NCBI RefSeq assembly: GCF_001411555.2
Contig: NC_049916.1
Coordinates: 1,364,001 to 1,428,000, forward strand
Direction of reading: 5' to 3'
Length of the DNA: 64,000 bases
Origin: Juglans regia
Taxonomy: Eukaryota > Streptophyta > Magnoliopsida > Fagales > Juglandaceae
Shown here: piece by piece, positions 47,570 to 58,214 of the stretch
How positions within the stretch are numbered: position 1 is the stretch's first letter
Layout: each line of letters opens with the position of its first letter
Notes under the pieces: model-generated
The model's database searches: none
The model's input: only the letters and a program-made list of their open reading frames with translations
What the model was told of the DNA's origin: nothing
Translations under genes and position numbers: made by a program

Positions 47570-48276
47570 TCGAAATGTGTATTGGGTATAATTTTAGGTT
47601 TAACTAAACCCACGCTTAACATTAGAAAAAACAAAAAAAAATTGTCACATCACGTTTTGTGTGGCACATGAGAAAAAGTGGGAGAACTCTTGATTTTTCC
47701 CTTTTGTACAGTAACGTGCACGTTTAGCTGGTTGACTGTTCACTATTGTGTATTATCTATATATATATATATTTATCATACATGATTAAGACATGATCAC
47801 CATTGTTCACCACAGCTTCTGCATCTTCAATATTGCAGCTCACTCGTAATTAGATGCAGCATCTAAGACACTTTCTGTCACTTATTCATGCTTTAATCAA
47901 AATCCTCTTCTTGTTTCCTCGATAGCTCCAAGTTTAAGTGCAGGTTCATTTTCTACTCTATAAATACAATAGCCAGATCTGGCTATTACCATGAAGTTCT
48001 TTATATGTGATTGTGCTGTCCTACATGAGTTTTTATATTCATGTTAAGTTTTTTTTTTTGCTTCTGGGTTGCATATTATATATATGATAGCGTTCATTTG
48101 TTTTCCATTTTCTAGAAGTGCACCAGATCCAAAATTTCTGGATACTAAGAGAAGTTCGCCGTGTTGAAAGATTTTGGAGACCTTATTCTATAATTTAATT
48201 GGGACTTTGTAAGCTTTTGTTTGTAAGCTTTAGTGATGAGTCGCCGCTGGAATTCTCAAGAAAGTGGGCAAGTAAG
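47570..48276 (+). pseudogene. CNGC unit C0: promoter module and orphan exon 1
   Basis: This is a nearly exact repeat of the region before gene C (compare 47580-48290 with 51815-52510). It holds GTATAATTTTAGGTTTAAC, GTACAGTAACGTGCACG, the CTTCTGCATC block, TATAAATA at 47959-47966, and exon 1 at 48236-48276 (MSRRWNSQESGQV) with an intact GT donor. A trinucleotide CTT run (about 48284-48313) follows, and then hAT coding sequence begins. No other CNGC exon follows, so exon 1 is orphaned. Confidence 0.8.
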
Positions 48277-48309
48277 GTGAGCATCTTCTTCTTCTTCTTC
48301 TTCTTCTTC

Positions 48310-50458
48310 TTCTACTTGATGAGGATCCTTACTCACGAATTTATTTGTCTGAGGATGGGCATGGGAAAAAGGGTCTAGGAGCTCCTGGGGCTGATGATTG
48401 GGAGACCATAAGAAACTTTTCGAAATTTCTTCATGTATTTTATAATGTCACCCTGCGTATTTCTGGATGTATTTTATAATGTCACCCTGCGTATTTCTGG
48501 TACACTATATGTCACATCAAATTTGTATGTCCAATAGCTTATCAATATTCATAAAAACTTGAATGTTTTTTGTGACAATGGTAATCGACGCTTGAGTTCA
48601 ATGGCTTTGAGAATGAAAACAAAATATAATAAATATTGGGGTGATCTTGAAAAAATAAATCGATTATTGTTTGTTGCTGCCATTCTTGATCCACGGTACA
48701 AATTGGTTGCTCAAGCATATTGGTTCAACAAAACATTGGGCAATGAGAGGGGTGAGGAATTTGTTACACTCCTCAAGAGGGATATGGAATATTTGTATGA
48801 ACAATATGTAGGGTTTTGTGGTGGCCGCGTAACTGGGTCTAAGTCTACTCGGAGTCAAAGTGGTGAAGGTAGTGCATCAATGGGGACACTGGGGAGTAAT
48901 AATAGTACCTGGAATGATGATGACCCCATGGACTTTTTGTTGGGATTCCATAAAGACCAAAAATCAGCATCCTTGATGGATTGTAAATCTGAACTAGAGC
49001 TGTATTTGTTGGAGGATGTTGAGGTTCCTACGGGAAATTTTGAAACTTTGGTATGGTGGAAAGTCAATTCAAGCAAATATCCGGTTCTTGCTCTAATGAC
49101 AATAGATATCTTGGCCATTCCGATCTCCATCATTACATCTGAGTCTACATTTAACACAGGAGGCCGTGTCCTGAATCCATTTAGGAGTTCTTTGGCTCCA
49201 AGTACTGTAGAAGTTCTTGTGTGCACGCAAAACTGGTTAAAGTCAACTCCTATATGCTTGAGTGAAAATTATACGGATGCCATTGATGATGCAGAGAGTT
49301 ATAAGTTAGACTCAAGTAATGTATTTAGAGATTTTTTTAAGTTGTTATATATGTTGATTTTGACATTTTGTGATACTAACCTCCTATACTTTAACATCTT
49401 AATATAGAATTAATCACTGGTATAGCCAACTTACTTCGTGAAGATGATTGACAATTTGACAGATTGAGCCTTTGAGGTTTTGAGTTACTATCCAAAATAC
49501 TAAATGTTTCATGCTGAATTCTGTTTACTTTTCAAAGACAACTCTGCTAGCTACTTCTACTTTGTTTATGCCATATTTATTTAAATTTTCGAGACTTCAG
49601 TTCAAACAATCTAAATGGATCAATTCCTCCAAATAGGCTTTTTGAGAATATTACAAGTACGTAAGATTCTGCATCTTCCTAATAAGATGTAATATACATG
49701 CTTTTTATGTTTGTTTAAGTTTATTTTTCAGATGTAATTAAAGTTGGATATTTTTCCTTACTAATATTTTCATTTTTTTTTTCAAGTAAAACTTGAAAAT
49801 TGGAACATTTGGAAGTTTGTAACATTTAATATGTTTTGGTTCATTTGTTGGGCATTTAGAATATTGTAATTTGGAAGTTTGTAATTTATTTTATTTTGGT
49901 GCATTTGAAACTTTGTAATTAAATGTTGTTGGGAACATTTATTTTGGTTGGCACTTAGAACATTTTGGATTTCTTTTGTTGTTAGAATGAAACTTAGAAG
50001 ACATTTATTGTAGTAGTGGTAAGTAAATATTATTATAATGGGTGTGGATGATGGATAGTAGGTGTGGTCCTTGTGGATGTTTATTGTAGTAATTAGTTGA
50101 AACTTGGATGTGGATATCAGGATATGGATGATGGGAGTACATATAAAAATAGGATTTTCTTTTTAAATTTTGAATGCATGTTAGTATGTTGTTTTATTTA
50201 GTTGTATTTTTTGTTATAATCAAAAGTTTAATTAGTTTAGATTGTAATTTTGAGAAAATTGAAATTTAAAATGCCAAATTTTTTTTTTAAGTGGGTCAAA
50301 TATGAAGTTAGAAAAGATTAAAAAAAAAAAATTCAAAAATCTGACTCTGCTCAGACAAGTCGGAGTCAGAGGTGGATCGGATTCTATACATCTCGGAGTT
50401 GGAGTTGGAGTCGAAGGTTGTGCCCTCTGACTCCGAAGTGGTCGGTACTCACCCCTAG
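48310..50458 (+). mobile_element. hAT element, 5'-truncated
   Basis: Coding sequence for a RICESLEEPER-type hAT transposase starts abruptly at about 48317. A non-coding 3' part follows. The end reads GTCGGTACTCACCCCTAG, whose reverse complement CTAGGGGTGAGTACCGAC fits hAT-like termini. Upstream of the end (50340-50440) are GGAGTT/GGAGTC repeats. The left terminus and target duplication are missing. Between 49410 and 50340 I see only AT-rich DNA with short repeated words (GGAAGTTTGTAA). Confidence 0.75.
48317..49407 (+). pseudogene. hAT transposase (BED/RICESLEEPER type), C-terminal part
   Basis: The first part (48317-48560) encodes the central region (LGAPGADDWETIRNFSKFL) but is broken by a 34-bp tandem duplication (48433-48466 and 48467-48500) that shifts the frame. 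The open part 48559-49407 contains NKYWGDLEKINRLLFVAAIL and LDPRYKL. The C-terminal hAT dimerisation region has WWKVNSSKYPVLALMTIDIL, AIPISIITSESTFNTGGRVL and FRSSLAPSTVEVLVCTQNWL. The BED finger and the first catalytic aspartate region are missing, so it cannot transpose. The reading frame of the dimerisation domain is intact. Confidence 0.85.
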
Positions 50459-50540
50459 GTATAATAGAATTATTGTTCCTATATATATATATATATTGAA
50501 ACGGTACATGCTGCAACATAGCCTTTTGGGGCCACTTGGT

Positions 50541-51209
50541 CAGGGGCGGCTCAATGCAAACGATGGCCTAAGGCAAAAATTTAAGATGAGATTATTTTTA
50601 AAAAAATTTAATATAATAATTCAATCAACTCTCCAATTAAGTATAATACAAATAAACAGATATTCTGATTCTTTACAATACGTTTTTTTTTTCTTTTTTC
50701 TTTTTTGTGTGTAAGTTTCAAAATGATAAATTTTTTTTTTTAGTCAAAGGTATGTGTGACCTGATAATCATAATCCTCAGCTTCCAAAATGGAGGTCTGG
50801 AGTTTGAAACAATCTCTCCAAATAAATAAAAAAATCGTAAAACTTTTCTTGTTCATATCATCATTATTATTTAAAGTTGAGATTTTTTAAGTTTCCAAAT
50901 TTTGTATTCTATTCTTAATTATTGTGTATATCAAATAACTACGCTTTTTTGTTATAAGGTGTTTATTGGAAATATTATTTTATTAATTTATTTATAACTC
51001 ATAGCAAGATTTTAAAAGAATATATAAGATGTGTTCATCACAATACTAACCTTTTTTAATATCTATTTTTTATAAATTTTATTGTTTAAAAGAATATAAA
51101 ATGACTTGTGCCAATTTTTTTGAACGAAATCACATTGAGGGCTTTTTGGTGGGGTTAAGGAGTGGCGGCATTAGGCAAGTTTCAGTCGCCTTGCTTTGAG
51201 CCGCCCCTG
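50541..51209. mobile_element. hAT-type MITE (669 bp) with perfect 8-bp duplication
   Basis: The termini CAGGGGCGGCTCAA and TTGAGCCGCCCCTG form a perfect 14-bp inverted repeat. The target duplication CACTTGGT is at 50533-50540 and 51210-51217. The interior has no coding capacity. It interrupts the upstream flank of CNGC unit C: the joined text GGCCACTTGGTCATAGCTTG matches GGCCACTTGATCATAGTTTG upstream of gene A (about 6184), giving an unoccupied reference site. Confidence 0.92.
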
Positions 51210-51312
51210 CACTTGGTCATAGCTTGACTAACTTTTTGGTCAATTTAAGTCCTGCAAACATTTTATTCACGTGGTTGATCTAATCAAAATATTCTTTCTC
51301 GAGGGTCGAGGG

Positions 51313-51490
51313 TTAGGTGTAGTTTGGATAATGGTTTAAAATGAGATAAAAATTAAAAATTTAAATAAAATATTATTTTTTAATATTATTATTATTTTAA
51401 AATTTAAAAATATTGAATTATGTATTAAATTTTATGTGTACGTTTAAAAATGTTATAACCAAGATGATGAAATATTTCTAATATCGAAAT
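51313..51490. other. MITE-like AT-rich stretch
   Basis: GTTTGGATAATGGTTTAAAA followed by near-pure A/T resembles the GTTTGGAT-opening short elements frequent in plant flanks. Borders and duplication are not resolved. Confidence 0.25.
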
Positions 51491-51814
51491 AGGGGCAAAT
51501 TAGAAAATTGCATTTTTCAACATTTTGATTTTTTGGGAAAGTGGGCAAGTTTGATTTTTCCCTTTGTTACAGTAACACGGTTAGCTGATTAAGACATCAA
51601 TTTGATGCAGCATATGAGGCACTTTCTGTCTCTTATTCATGCTTTAATCTAAATCCTCTTCTTGTATCCTCGGTGGCTCCAAGTTTAAGTGCAGGTTCAT
51701 TTTCTACTCTATAAATACAATAGCCAGATCTGGCTATTACCATGAAGTTCTTTATATGTGATTGTGCAGTACCACATGAGTTTTTAAAATCATGTTAAGT
51801 TTTTTTTTTTGGAT
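51491..51814 (+). promoter_or_regulatory. Extra partial CNGC promoter module
   Basis: A shortened copy of the module includes GTTACAGTAACACGGTTAGC near 51565, GATGCAGCATATGAGGC near 51604, TATAAATA at about 51710 and CATGAAGTTCTTTATATGTG. It ends in a poly-T run and is directly followed by the full module of gene C. No exon 1 is attached. Confidence 0.65.
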
Positions 51815-52454
51815 ATAATTTTAGGTTTAACATTAAAAAAAAAAACAAAAAAAAATTGTCAGATCATGTTTCGTGTGAACATGAGAAAAAGTAGTAGAAC
51901 TCTTGATTTTTCCCTTTTGTACAGTAACGTGTACGTTTAGCTGGCCGTTGACTGTTCGCTATTGTGTATTATCTATATATATATATATATATATATATTT
52001 ATCAGACATAATTAAGACATGATCACCATTGTTCACCACAGCTTCTGCATCTTCAATATTGCAGCTCACTCGTAATTAGATGCAGCATCTAAGGCACTTT
52101 CTGTCACTTATTCATGCTTTAATCAAAATCCTCTTCTTGTTTCCACGATCGCTCCAACTTTAAGTGCAGGTTCATTTTCTACTCTATAAATACAATAGCC
52201 AGATCTGGCTATTACCATGAAGTTCTTTATATGTGATTGTGCTGTACTACATGAGTTTTTATATTCATGTTAAGTTTTTTTTTTTTTGGCTTCTGGGCTG
52301 CATATTATATATATGCATGACAGCGTTCATATGTTTTCCATTTTCTAGAAGTGCACCAGATCCTGAATTTCTGGATACTAAGAGAAGTTCGCGGTGTTGA
52401 AAGATTTTGGAGACCTTATTCTATAATTTAATTGGGACTTTGTAAGCTTTAGTG
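51815..52454 (+). promoter_or_regulatory. Promoter and 5' leader of CNGC gene C
   Basis: The order is as in the other units: GTACAGTAACGTGTACG near 51920, GCCGTTGACTGTTCG (W-box-like core) near 51944, an (AT)n run at 51973-51999, the CAGCTTCTGCATCTTCAATA block near 52038, and TATAAATA at 52185-52192, 263 bp before the ATG at 52455. It is almost the same as unit C0, suggesting a recent local duplication. Confidence 0.65.
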
Positions 52455-52697
52455 ATGAGTCGCCGTTGGAATTCTCAAGGAAGCGGGCAACTAAGGTGAG
52501 CATCTTCTTCTTCTTCTTCAATCTTAAAAATGCTATTTATCCTGTTATCTTTTGACGTGAACGACAAAAGTTAATTAGTAAATACTTTTCGATCCATGAT
52601 TTAGTAATACATCGGGGAGATGTGATTATCATAGTTAAAATAATAATGAATAGCACTTGTCATGTGGTTAAAAACTTAAAACATTTTCGTGTGTGTG

Positions 52698-52729
<32 letters not shown>

Positions 52730-54014
52730 ATTGTTACCTCTATTAATGTCTTTTGGTCTATATATACATATATTGTGCTGATCAGGTACGTGGATATTGA
52801 GCGGCAAGGTCCCGAGAATGATGGTACTGTTGTTTCAAAAATAATAAAAATGGCAACTGGGCAGGTCAACCAACCTTTGATGATGAAAATTACTTCAAAA
52901 ACGAAGTGGTTGTTCCAATATTGGGATCTGGCGTTTTTAGTGGTGTGCGTAGTTGCAGTAGCAGTGGACCCTTTGTTCTTTTATCTTCCTGTCATCCACG
53001 AGGATACCAAATGCATTGCTTTAGATAAGACTTTGAGAATCTTTGCTACTGGTGTGCGATCGTTCCTGGATTTGGTTGCTTTAGGGGACCTGCTGGTTGC
53101 TCGGTCAATAGCAAGCAGTGATTACTGTTACTCGAGGTCAGACTACGTAATGAACATGCTCGCCATTCTTCCACTCCCCCAGGTACTACGACAAACTTTC
53201 TCGCCATTCTTTTGTATTATATACATACAAGTTGGGAAAATCATATCTTAAGAATGGATCGGAACAAAAACTTATTCCATTGATCTCCTCCTATACTTAT
53301 ATATATTTATGAACATGAACAGTTTCTAGTGCCAATTATATTTTCTGAAATGAGAGATTCGAAATTCCGGGACGGAAGGAAATTCCTAAATGCAGTTGTT
53401 CTTTCGCAATATGTGCCAAGACTTTTCCGTATCTACAGATTGTTGAAAATAGTCAACCAGACTATCATCCTACCTAAGAGTAGTCCTCCTAAAACTACTC
53501 ATGTTAAAGTGATGAACGCAAAAAGCTACAAGAATATGATGATGATCCCACCCAAAGGTTTTGTAGTGATGAAAGCTGGATTCAATCTCTTTCTGTATCT
53601 CATTGCCAGTCATGTACGTATGTTTTCATCGTTTATTATTATCTCTACTAATTTATAATTAATTAGTTGGGGATGAAATTATATTTATCTTTGATCATCA
53701 GATACTGGGTGCTTTTTGGTACTTCTTCTCCATCGAACGAGAGACCACGTGCTGGCACCTGGCCTGTAAGCATGATTCCGGATGTAACAAGAATTCTTTT
53801 AACTGTGGTCATGGCAATCACACATTTTTAAATGATTATTGCTCTTTAGAAAAAAAAACAAATACAACTCTCAGCTTTGATTTTGGGATATTCCAAGATG
53901 CCCGTCAATCTGGTATACTGGCGTCTATGGATTTTCCGCGAAAGAACTTGTTTTGTTTTTGGTGGGGCCTGCGAAATTTGAGGTAACTTCGTAAACGTTA
54001 ATACAATTTTCATT

Positions 54015-54047
<33 letters not shown>

Positions 54048-55875
54048 TATTTAGATACATAGTCATACATTGATGTTGTTCCTTTAAACTTTCCCACCCA
54101 TTTTACAATGTAATCAAACATAATATATTGAAAGTACCACTTTGAGACATAACTAAGGGGTACGTTTGGGTGTTGAAAAGTGTTGAGAAGTGTTGAGAAT
54201 GTTTGTGAATAGTTATGAGTAGAGATTGGAGTGAGTTTGTGAGTCCCATTGAGAGTATTTTGAGTTGTTTGGATGTGTGAAGTATGTTGAGTTGTTGACT
54301 TTTGAGTAGGTAGTTGAAAAATGTGTGGGTTCCATAAATATTATAGTGATTTGATTTTTAGTAATAAATATTATAATGATTTTATTATAGTGATTTTTTA
54401 ATATTAATAAATATTGTAGTGATTTTATTTTACTTTTATATATAATAATGATAAATAGTATAAAGATTTTATTTTTAATTTATATATAATTGTGATAAAT
54501 ATTATAATGAGATTATTTATATATATATATATAATAGTTATAAATATTATAGTAATGTTATTTTTTATTTATATATTATAGTGATTTTATTTTTAATTTA
54601 TATATAATAGTGATAAATATTATAGTAGTTTATTTTTTATTTATTTATAATAGTGATTTTATTTTATATATATATATTATAGTGATTTTTATTTATTTAT
54701 ATATTATCATGATTTTTTTTTTATATTTAATAGTGATAAATATTATAGTGATTTTTTATTTATTTATATATTATAGTAATTTTTTATTTATTTATATATT
54801 ATAATGATTTTATTTTTTTATTTATATTTAATAGTGATAAATATTATAGTGATTTTATTTTTTATTTATATATTATAGCGATTTTATTTTTTATTTATAT
54901 ATAATAGTGATAAATATTTTTTATTTACATATTATAGTGATTTTATTTTTTATTTATATATTATAGTGATTTTATTTTTTATTTATATATTATCGTGATT
55001 TTATTTTTTATTTATATATTATAGTGATTTTATTTTTATTTATATATAATAGTGATAAATATTTTTTATTTATATATTATAGTGATTTTATTTTTTATTT
55101 ATATATTATAGTGATAAATATTTTTTATTTATATATTATAGTGATTTTATTTTTTATTTATATATTATAGTAATTTTATTTTTTACTTATATATTATAGT
55201 GATTTTTTATTATTTATATATTATAATGATTTTTTTATTTATATTTAATAGTGATAAATATTATAGTGATTTTATTTTTTATTTATATATTATAGTGATT
55301 TTATTTTTTATTTATATATTATAGTGATTTTATTTTTTATTTATATATTATAATAATTTTATTTTTTTATTTATATTTAATAGTGATAAATATTATAGTG
55401 ATTTTATTTTTTATTTATATATAATAGTGATAAGTATTATAGAATGTTTGTGAATAGTTATGATTAGAGATTGAAGTGAGTTTGTGGGTCCCATTGAGAG
55501 TATTTTAAATTGTTTGGTATGTGAAGTATTTTCAAAAGTACGAGAATACTTGGAAAGTGTTAAGGATACTTCGTCACCCAAACACAGCCTAAATCGTACT
55601 GCGTACCAAAAATACTAAGATATGCATGATGATCACCTCTTAATATCCAACCATCCATTAAAATTATGCTATATACATGATACCTTTTTTAATTCTTGAC
55701 TTATTTCAATGATTAAAATCGAATGAAAGTCATATTTGATTAAAAATTGTAGTTTAAATGTCCGACGTACTTGCATGTCAAAGTAGTAATTCAGCTACAA
55801 CAATATTAATTTCAACAAATTAAAGATAATAATTTGAAGGTAAAAAGACGTTATAAATTGTTATTCATTTTGATC

Positions 55876-55910
<35 letters not shown>

Positions 55911-58214
55911 GTTTTTTGATCATTTTCTGGCAGTTCATTTGGTCAAAACCTTGAAACAAGTTCTTATTATTGGGAAAACTGCTTCACAGTTTTAATCACG
56001 ATCTTTGGCTTGCTTCTGTTTTTATACTTCATCGGAAATTTGCAGGTTGGTGCTGATCATCTTCTTCTTCTTCTTCTTTTGTTAATGTTTTTTAAGCAGG
56101 GATCTCATTATTTCCATAATTATGTGTATATATGAATATGTTAGAACTTTAATTATTTTCATCTATTAAATTCGTAACAGCTCCAATTTTTTTGAGAAAG
56201 TGGTGATATTTTATAAACATATATGTTTAGAGGTCCTTAATTTGAATTCTCACTTATTTAATTAAATATTCTATATTATGTGGTCTTCTTATTAAAAGAG
56301 TCTGCTCACATATGAATGTATAAATTGAATCATTAAATTCCCATGTATCTTTGGGGCAAGTAATGGTTTGACAAAGTACGTGTTAGGCAAGGATGGTTTA
56401 TCTAATGATATATATTTTTATTAAATAATTTGTATATTTTTATATCTATAATTAGGTTGGGGGATTCTTAATTATTTCCAATCCAATTTGGAGGAAAACC
56501 TTGTACTAATATTAAGAACAACGTTTTTCGCCTAACTAAATTGGAAGAAATTTTCTCCAACCCATTTAAAAGCACTATCATATCATGATAGTCTTGTAAA
56601 TTTGAATTTTAAACATTTAACTATTATTAACTAAAATATGGCTAGTCTAAGAATTAATATAATAATGTGAAAATTTATGATCAGTAGAAATCTAATCTTT
56701 TATATATGAATATAGTGTGACAATTGATAACTGTTAGATGTAACTTATCATGAGTAGAAATCTTAGAAACTGATCAACATATATAATTATGATGTGACAG
56801 GTGTACATGCAGTGGGAAGCATCTAATGAGTTGAAGGAGATTTATAAGCGGCCGAAGAAATCTAAGCAGCATAATAAAATCATCATGTCTAAGCGGTTGA
56901 AGACATCTAAGCAGTACTACTTGACATATATGGACGAGGAGGATAAGACCGCAAACATCAAGAGAACTAAATCACGTAGCATCGAGTCTTGGATAAACAC
57001 AATCGGACTCTCTGATCAGTTACAACAGATTATCATGAGCTATCTGACACCAATACTGGAAGATCAAAACAAACATATTGATACAGAAAACCCATTCTCA
57101 CATCTTTCCACAACACTTAGAAGATTGATTAAGCTCCATCTCTGCTTACCCCTGCTAAGGAGAGTGAGTTTCGATCCCCCCATCCCCCACCCACCTCTAA
57201 ATTTCAGTTATTTTTCCTTAAAAGTGCTTAAAAATTAATCGAATGTATAGTAAGATCGATGTAGTGATTTAGTTACGAGTTAGGGCAGCTTTGGGGTGTT
57301 ACATGAGACACAAAAATCTAATTTGATCTCATTTCATTTCATCCCATCTTATTTCCAAACATAATTCAAATACAAAATTTTTAAATTAATCATTACAACT
57401 TTTTCAAACTTTCAAATAAAAAATAATTTTAAATTTTTCAAATACCAAACAAAAATAATATTACAAAACTATATTATTACAATATTTTAACTTTATAATA
57501 TTTTTTACTCAACTTTTTCTCTATCATTTTCCAAAACTCAAAAAATACTCAACTCAAACTATCTCGCTACTATTCATAAACTATCTTACTACTATTGACA
57601 TTTGTGATCTGACATCCATCCTCATTCATACCAACTACTGTTATGTCAGATACTTTAATTCATCTTTCATGTAAGTAGTTGACTTATAAAACCACTTAAA
57701 TCTATCACATCAATTAAAGATTATGATAATAGTTGCTCAATTTTGCTTGAAGTCTAATTTTGCTCAATTGTTTGTGAACAAACAGGTGTCCATATTCGAA
57801 AACGAAAGTGAAGAATTGTTGTATGAGATCACCAATAAATTTCTCAAGCACGTGCACTACAATCAAAACAACTACATTGTTCGAGAGGGAGAACCATTGG
57901 ATGCAATGATCTTCGTGGTCAAAGGAATTGCGTGGACATATACAAGTAACCATGGCAACAAAATTGAGTGTCTTAAGACAGGTGACCTCTTTGGAAGACA
58001 TCTTGTAGACTGGGTGCTGGAATCCCCCGGACTATCCGACCTTCCCTTATCAACAAGGACACTCAAATGTCATACAAAAGTCGAAGCGTTTTGTCTTATG
58101 GCTAGCGACCTCAAGGATATGATGTCTCAATGTTGGTGGAAATTTAGCAAGTTCAGACACATCGCCCAATCTAACTCGGAACAACTGAAACATTTTGCAG
58201 CTTCATCAATCTAA
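52455..58214 (+). CDS. Cyclic nucleotide-gated ion channel, group-I-like (CNGC copy C), C-terminally truncated
   Basis: This paralogue of copy A has the same seven exons: 52455-52495, 52786-53182, 53323-53613, 53702-53982, 55934-56045, 56801-57163 and 57786-58214, in frame for 637 residues. It shows S1 (VAVDPLFFYLPVIHEDTKC), S4 (VVLSQYVPRLFRIYRL), S5 (LGAFWYFFSIERETTCW), pore (CFWWGLRNL, then SFGQN after the splice) and S6 (FGLLLFLYFIGNLQ). The nucleotide-binding domain has YIVREGEPLDAMIF, and the hinge is LPLSTRTLKCHTKVEAF. The protein stops inside the IQ motif: where copy A reads SIQAAWRR, here CAA has become TAA (58212-58214), removing calmodulin-contact residues and about 14 to 19 residues. 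Intron 2 is only 140 bp; intron 4 contains a MITE. It may be functional with altered regulation or an early pseudogene. Confidence 0.8.
54157..55589. mobile_element. Tourist/Harbinger-like MITE expanded by a minisatellite
   Basis: The left end is GGGGTACGTTTGGGTGTTGA. The reverse complement of the right end is GGCTGTGTTTGGGTGACGA. Both are flanked by TAA (54154-54156, 55590-55592), the usual PIF/Harbinger duplication. Inside, a block starting GAATGTTTGTGAATAGTTAT (54197 on) recurs in direct orientation at 55441 on, and the minisatellite lies between the two. The element sits in intron 4 of CNGC C and is absent from intron 4 of copy A. Confidence 0.65.
54340..55440. repeat. AT-rich minisatellite
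   Basis: About 1.1 kb of irregular tandem units are built on TTTTATTTATATATTATAGTGATTTTA, with variants in ATAATAGTGATAAATATTATAG. Unit lengths are roughly 28-45 bp, mixed in a higher-order pattern. There is no coding potential; ORFs here are translations of the repeat. Confidence 0.85.
57285..57600. other. MITE-like insertion in intron 6 of CNGC C
   Basis: This stretch (TTTGGGGTGTTACATGAGAC through CTACTATTCATAAACTATCT) has no counterpart in intron 6 of copy A (17337-17829). Its CATTTCATCCCATCTTATTT and TTCCAAACATAATTCAAAT text recalls 19111-19239. It is probably a short interspersed element; its ends are not resolved. Confidence 0.35.

Noticed and set aside
47347..47671. Proline/serine-rich minus-strand ORF and its plus-strand mirror
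   Set aside because: Low complexity, overlapping on both strands, no recognised domain; part of it lies in the duplicated CNGC flank.
54610..54804. ORF rich in I, Y, F and L suggesting a membrane peptide
   Set aside because: It is the translation of the AT-rich minisatellite.
54340..55440. Regular repeats as a CRISPR-like array
   Set aside because: Units vary in length, have no unique spacers and are nearly pure A/T; this is a plant minisatellite.
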